Of a stretch of DNA of 64,000 nucleotides, positions 63,220-64,000 are shown piece after piece; position 1 is the first letter of the stretch; each line of letters opens with the position of its first letter. The DNA is from Euphorbia lathyris. Taxonomy: Eukaryota > Streptophyta > Magnoliopsida > Malpighiales > Euphorbiaceae. The stretch is taken from the NCBI RefSeq assembly GCF_963576675.1, contig NC_088913.1, positions 20,038,001 through 20,102,000 on the forward strand, given 5' to 3'. Position numbers and translations under genes: made by a program. The notes beneath the pieces were generated by a model. The model was given only the letters and a program-made list of their open reading frames with translations, did no database searches and was not told the origin of the DNA.

Positions 63220-64000
63220 CTATTTCTTCTTCTTCAGCTTCTCTTGTGCTTCATGCACAACCTGAGACTTGCCTTTTTCTTTGGCATTGCTTCCTGAGGT
63301 ACCTGCCTTTTGTTGAGTTCCATCTTGAGTTCTCTCCCCCGTTTTGCCAGCATCGGGGGTATAGACAAAGGTGTCATTTCTCGCAGCAGTGGATAGGACA
63401 TTTGAATAGCGTTGTAATCTCTTTGTGCTTTCACTCAAGCCATCAATCACAGGAACACAATCATCTCAAACGTTTCGAGGAACTGGGATGGACCCAGTAA
63501 TCAGGTTGATAATGCACTCATGGGACTTACTAAGCCAAGTAAGAGAGCTGGTAATCTGAGCAAAGGACTGATGATACATCTTTAGTAGGGCAGAGTCATA
63601 GAAGATGCGTTGAGCATTGTTGATGCGCATGGCCATCAGAATACCTTGTGAAAGAGTTGATAGATTATCGTTGGTGATGGGGTCAACATCCATCTGAGCT
63701 TTGTTGACATTGAGAAGACTCACGGCCTTACTCAGTTGATCAATTGTACATTGAGAAGTGGAGGAAACTAACTCACGTGTACAAGTGAGATCAGCGGTCA
63801 GCTTGGCAAAGCATTCATGCAACTCAGCAGATGTGACATACTCAGGATTGACCGTTGTCCCAAGGTTGGGCAGTTCTGTTCTCAGTTTGGCAAAGTGTTG
63901 ATCTAACTCAGTCGAAGTTGCATATCCTGGATTTGGTGCAGAGAGATTGTTGAGTTTACCTTCAAGGGTGTTCATGTGGTTTACCATCATAAGTAACAGC
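63220..64000 (-). pseudogene. ORF 3' of pol (env-like position) in the SIRE-like element, 5' partial
   Basis: One minus-strand frame to the stop at 63220, interrupted by a single TGA at 63466-63468 (VPRNV-stop-DDCVPVIDGLSE). The visible part is largely helical with heptad-like stretches (STELDQHFAKLRTELPNL, SAELHECFAKLTADLTC, TIDQLSKAVSLLNVNKAQ) and ends in a very basic Lys-rich tail. SIRE/Maximus elements carry an extra ORF between pol and the 3' LTR, historically called env-like, often coiled-coil. No transmembrane segment is seen here, so 'env-like' describes position only. The start lies beyond the window. Confidence 0.55.

Overview
This is plant nuclear DNA, most likely from a eudicot. 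It is AT-rich and carries intron-containing plant O-methyltransferase genes, a plant F-box gene, GT-AG introns, TATA boxes, and Ty1/copia and Ty3/gypsy LTR retrotransposons primed in the plant way. No species can be named from the sequence alone. All identifications come from reading the sequence by eye; no database search was run.

Layout. (1) 1-6111: the 3' end of an F-box (SKIP22/FBXO7-like) gene, then a diverged tandem duplication (about 762-2210 and 2378-3790) with a different insertion in each copy, plus small LINE, hAT-like and Mutator-like insertions. (2) 6112-7416: a solo LTR of the SIRE-like family that reappears at the right edge. (3) 8097-12720 and 34459-36492, minus strand: two apparently intact two-exon O-methyltransferase (OMT) paralogues of 348 aa each. 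A third copy is a broken exon-2 relic at 58871-59090, and intron-like remnants at 29717-30735 hint at a fourth. The window is therefore an old tandem OMT array blown apart by transposons. (4) 13084-23326: an unusual Ty1/copia composite with three LTRs and inverted internal parts, which looks like a reverse-transcription accident. (5) 23327-34458: no genes, but a solo chromovirus-type LTR with a 5-bp target duplication, a Helitron-like end, three Mutator-like elements with long terminal inverted repeats (TIRs) and 9-10 bp target duplications, and many tiny poly-A insertions with direct repeats. (6) 37408-57446: a nest. A 2.9-kb non-autonomous LTR element (target duplication ttaat) was split by a 17.1-kb Tat-type Ty3/gypsy element (target duplication ctaac). 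That element carries a spliced plant-mobile-domain gene on its antisense strand, itself interrupted by a 2.8-kb solo-LTR-like insert. (7) 57452-64000: the OMT relic, a truncated copia 3' end, and inside it the 3' LTR and env-like-position ORF of a SIRE-like copia that runs off the window.

How the parts relate. The only likely working host genes are the F-box gene and the two OMTs. The OMTs are probably class II small-molecule methyltransferases (phenolic or alkaloid type) sharing a near-identical first exon and a conserved TATA region. Most of the rest is selfish DNA, and nesting gives a relative order of insertion. The most interesting observations are the replication-derived copia composite, the antisense spliced gene inside the Tat element, GC-rich palindrome arrays upstream of the TATA box in three unrelated LTR families, and a recurrent class of 9-131 bp oligo-A micro-insertions whose empty sites can be read in paralogous copies within the same window.
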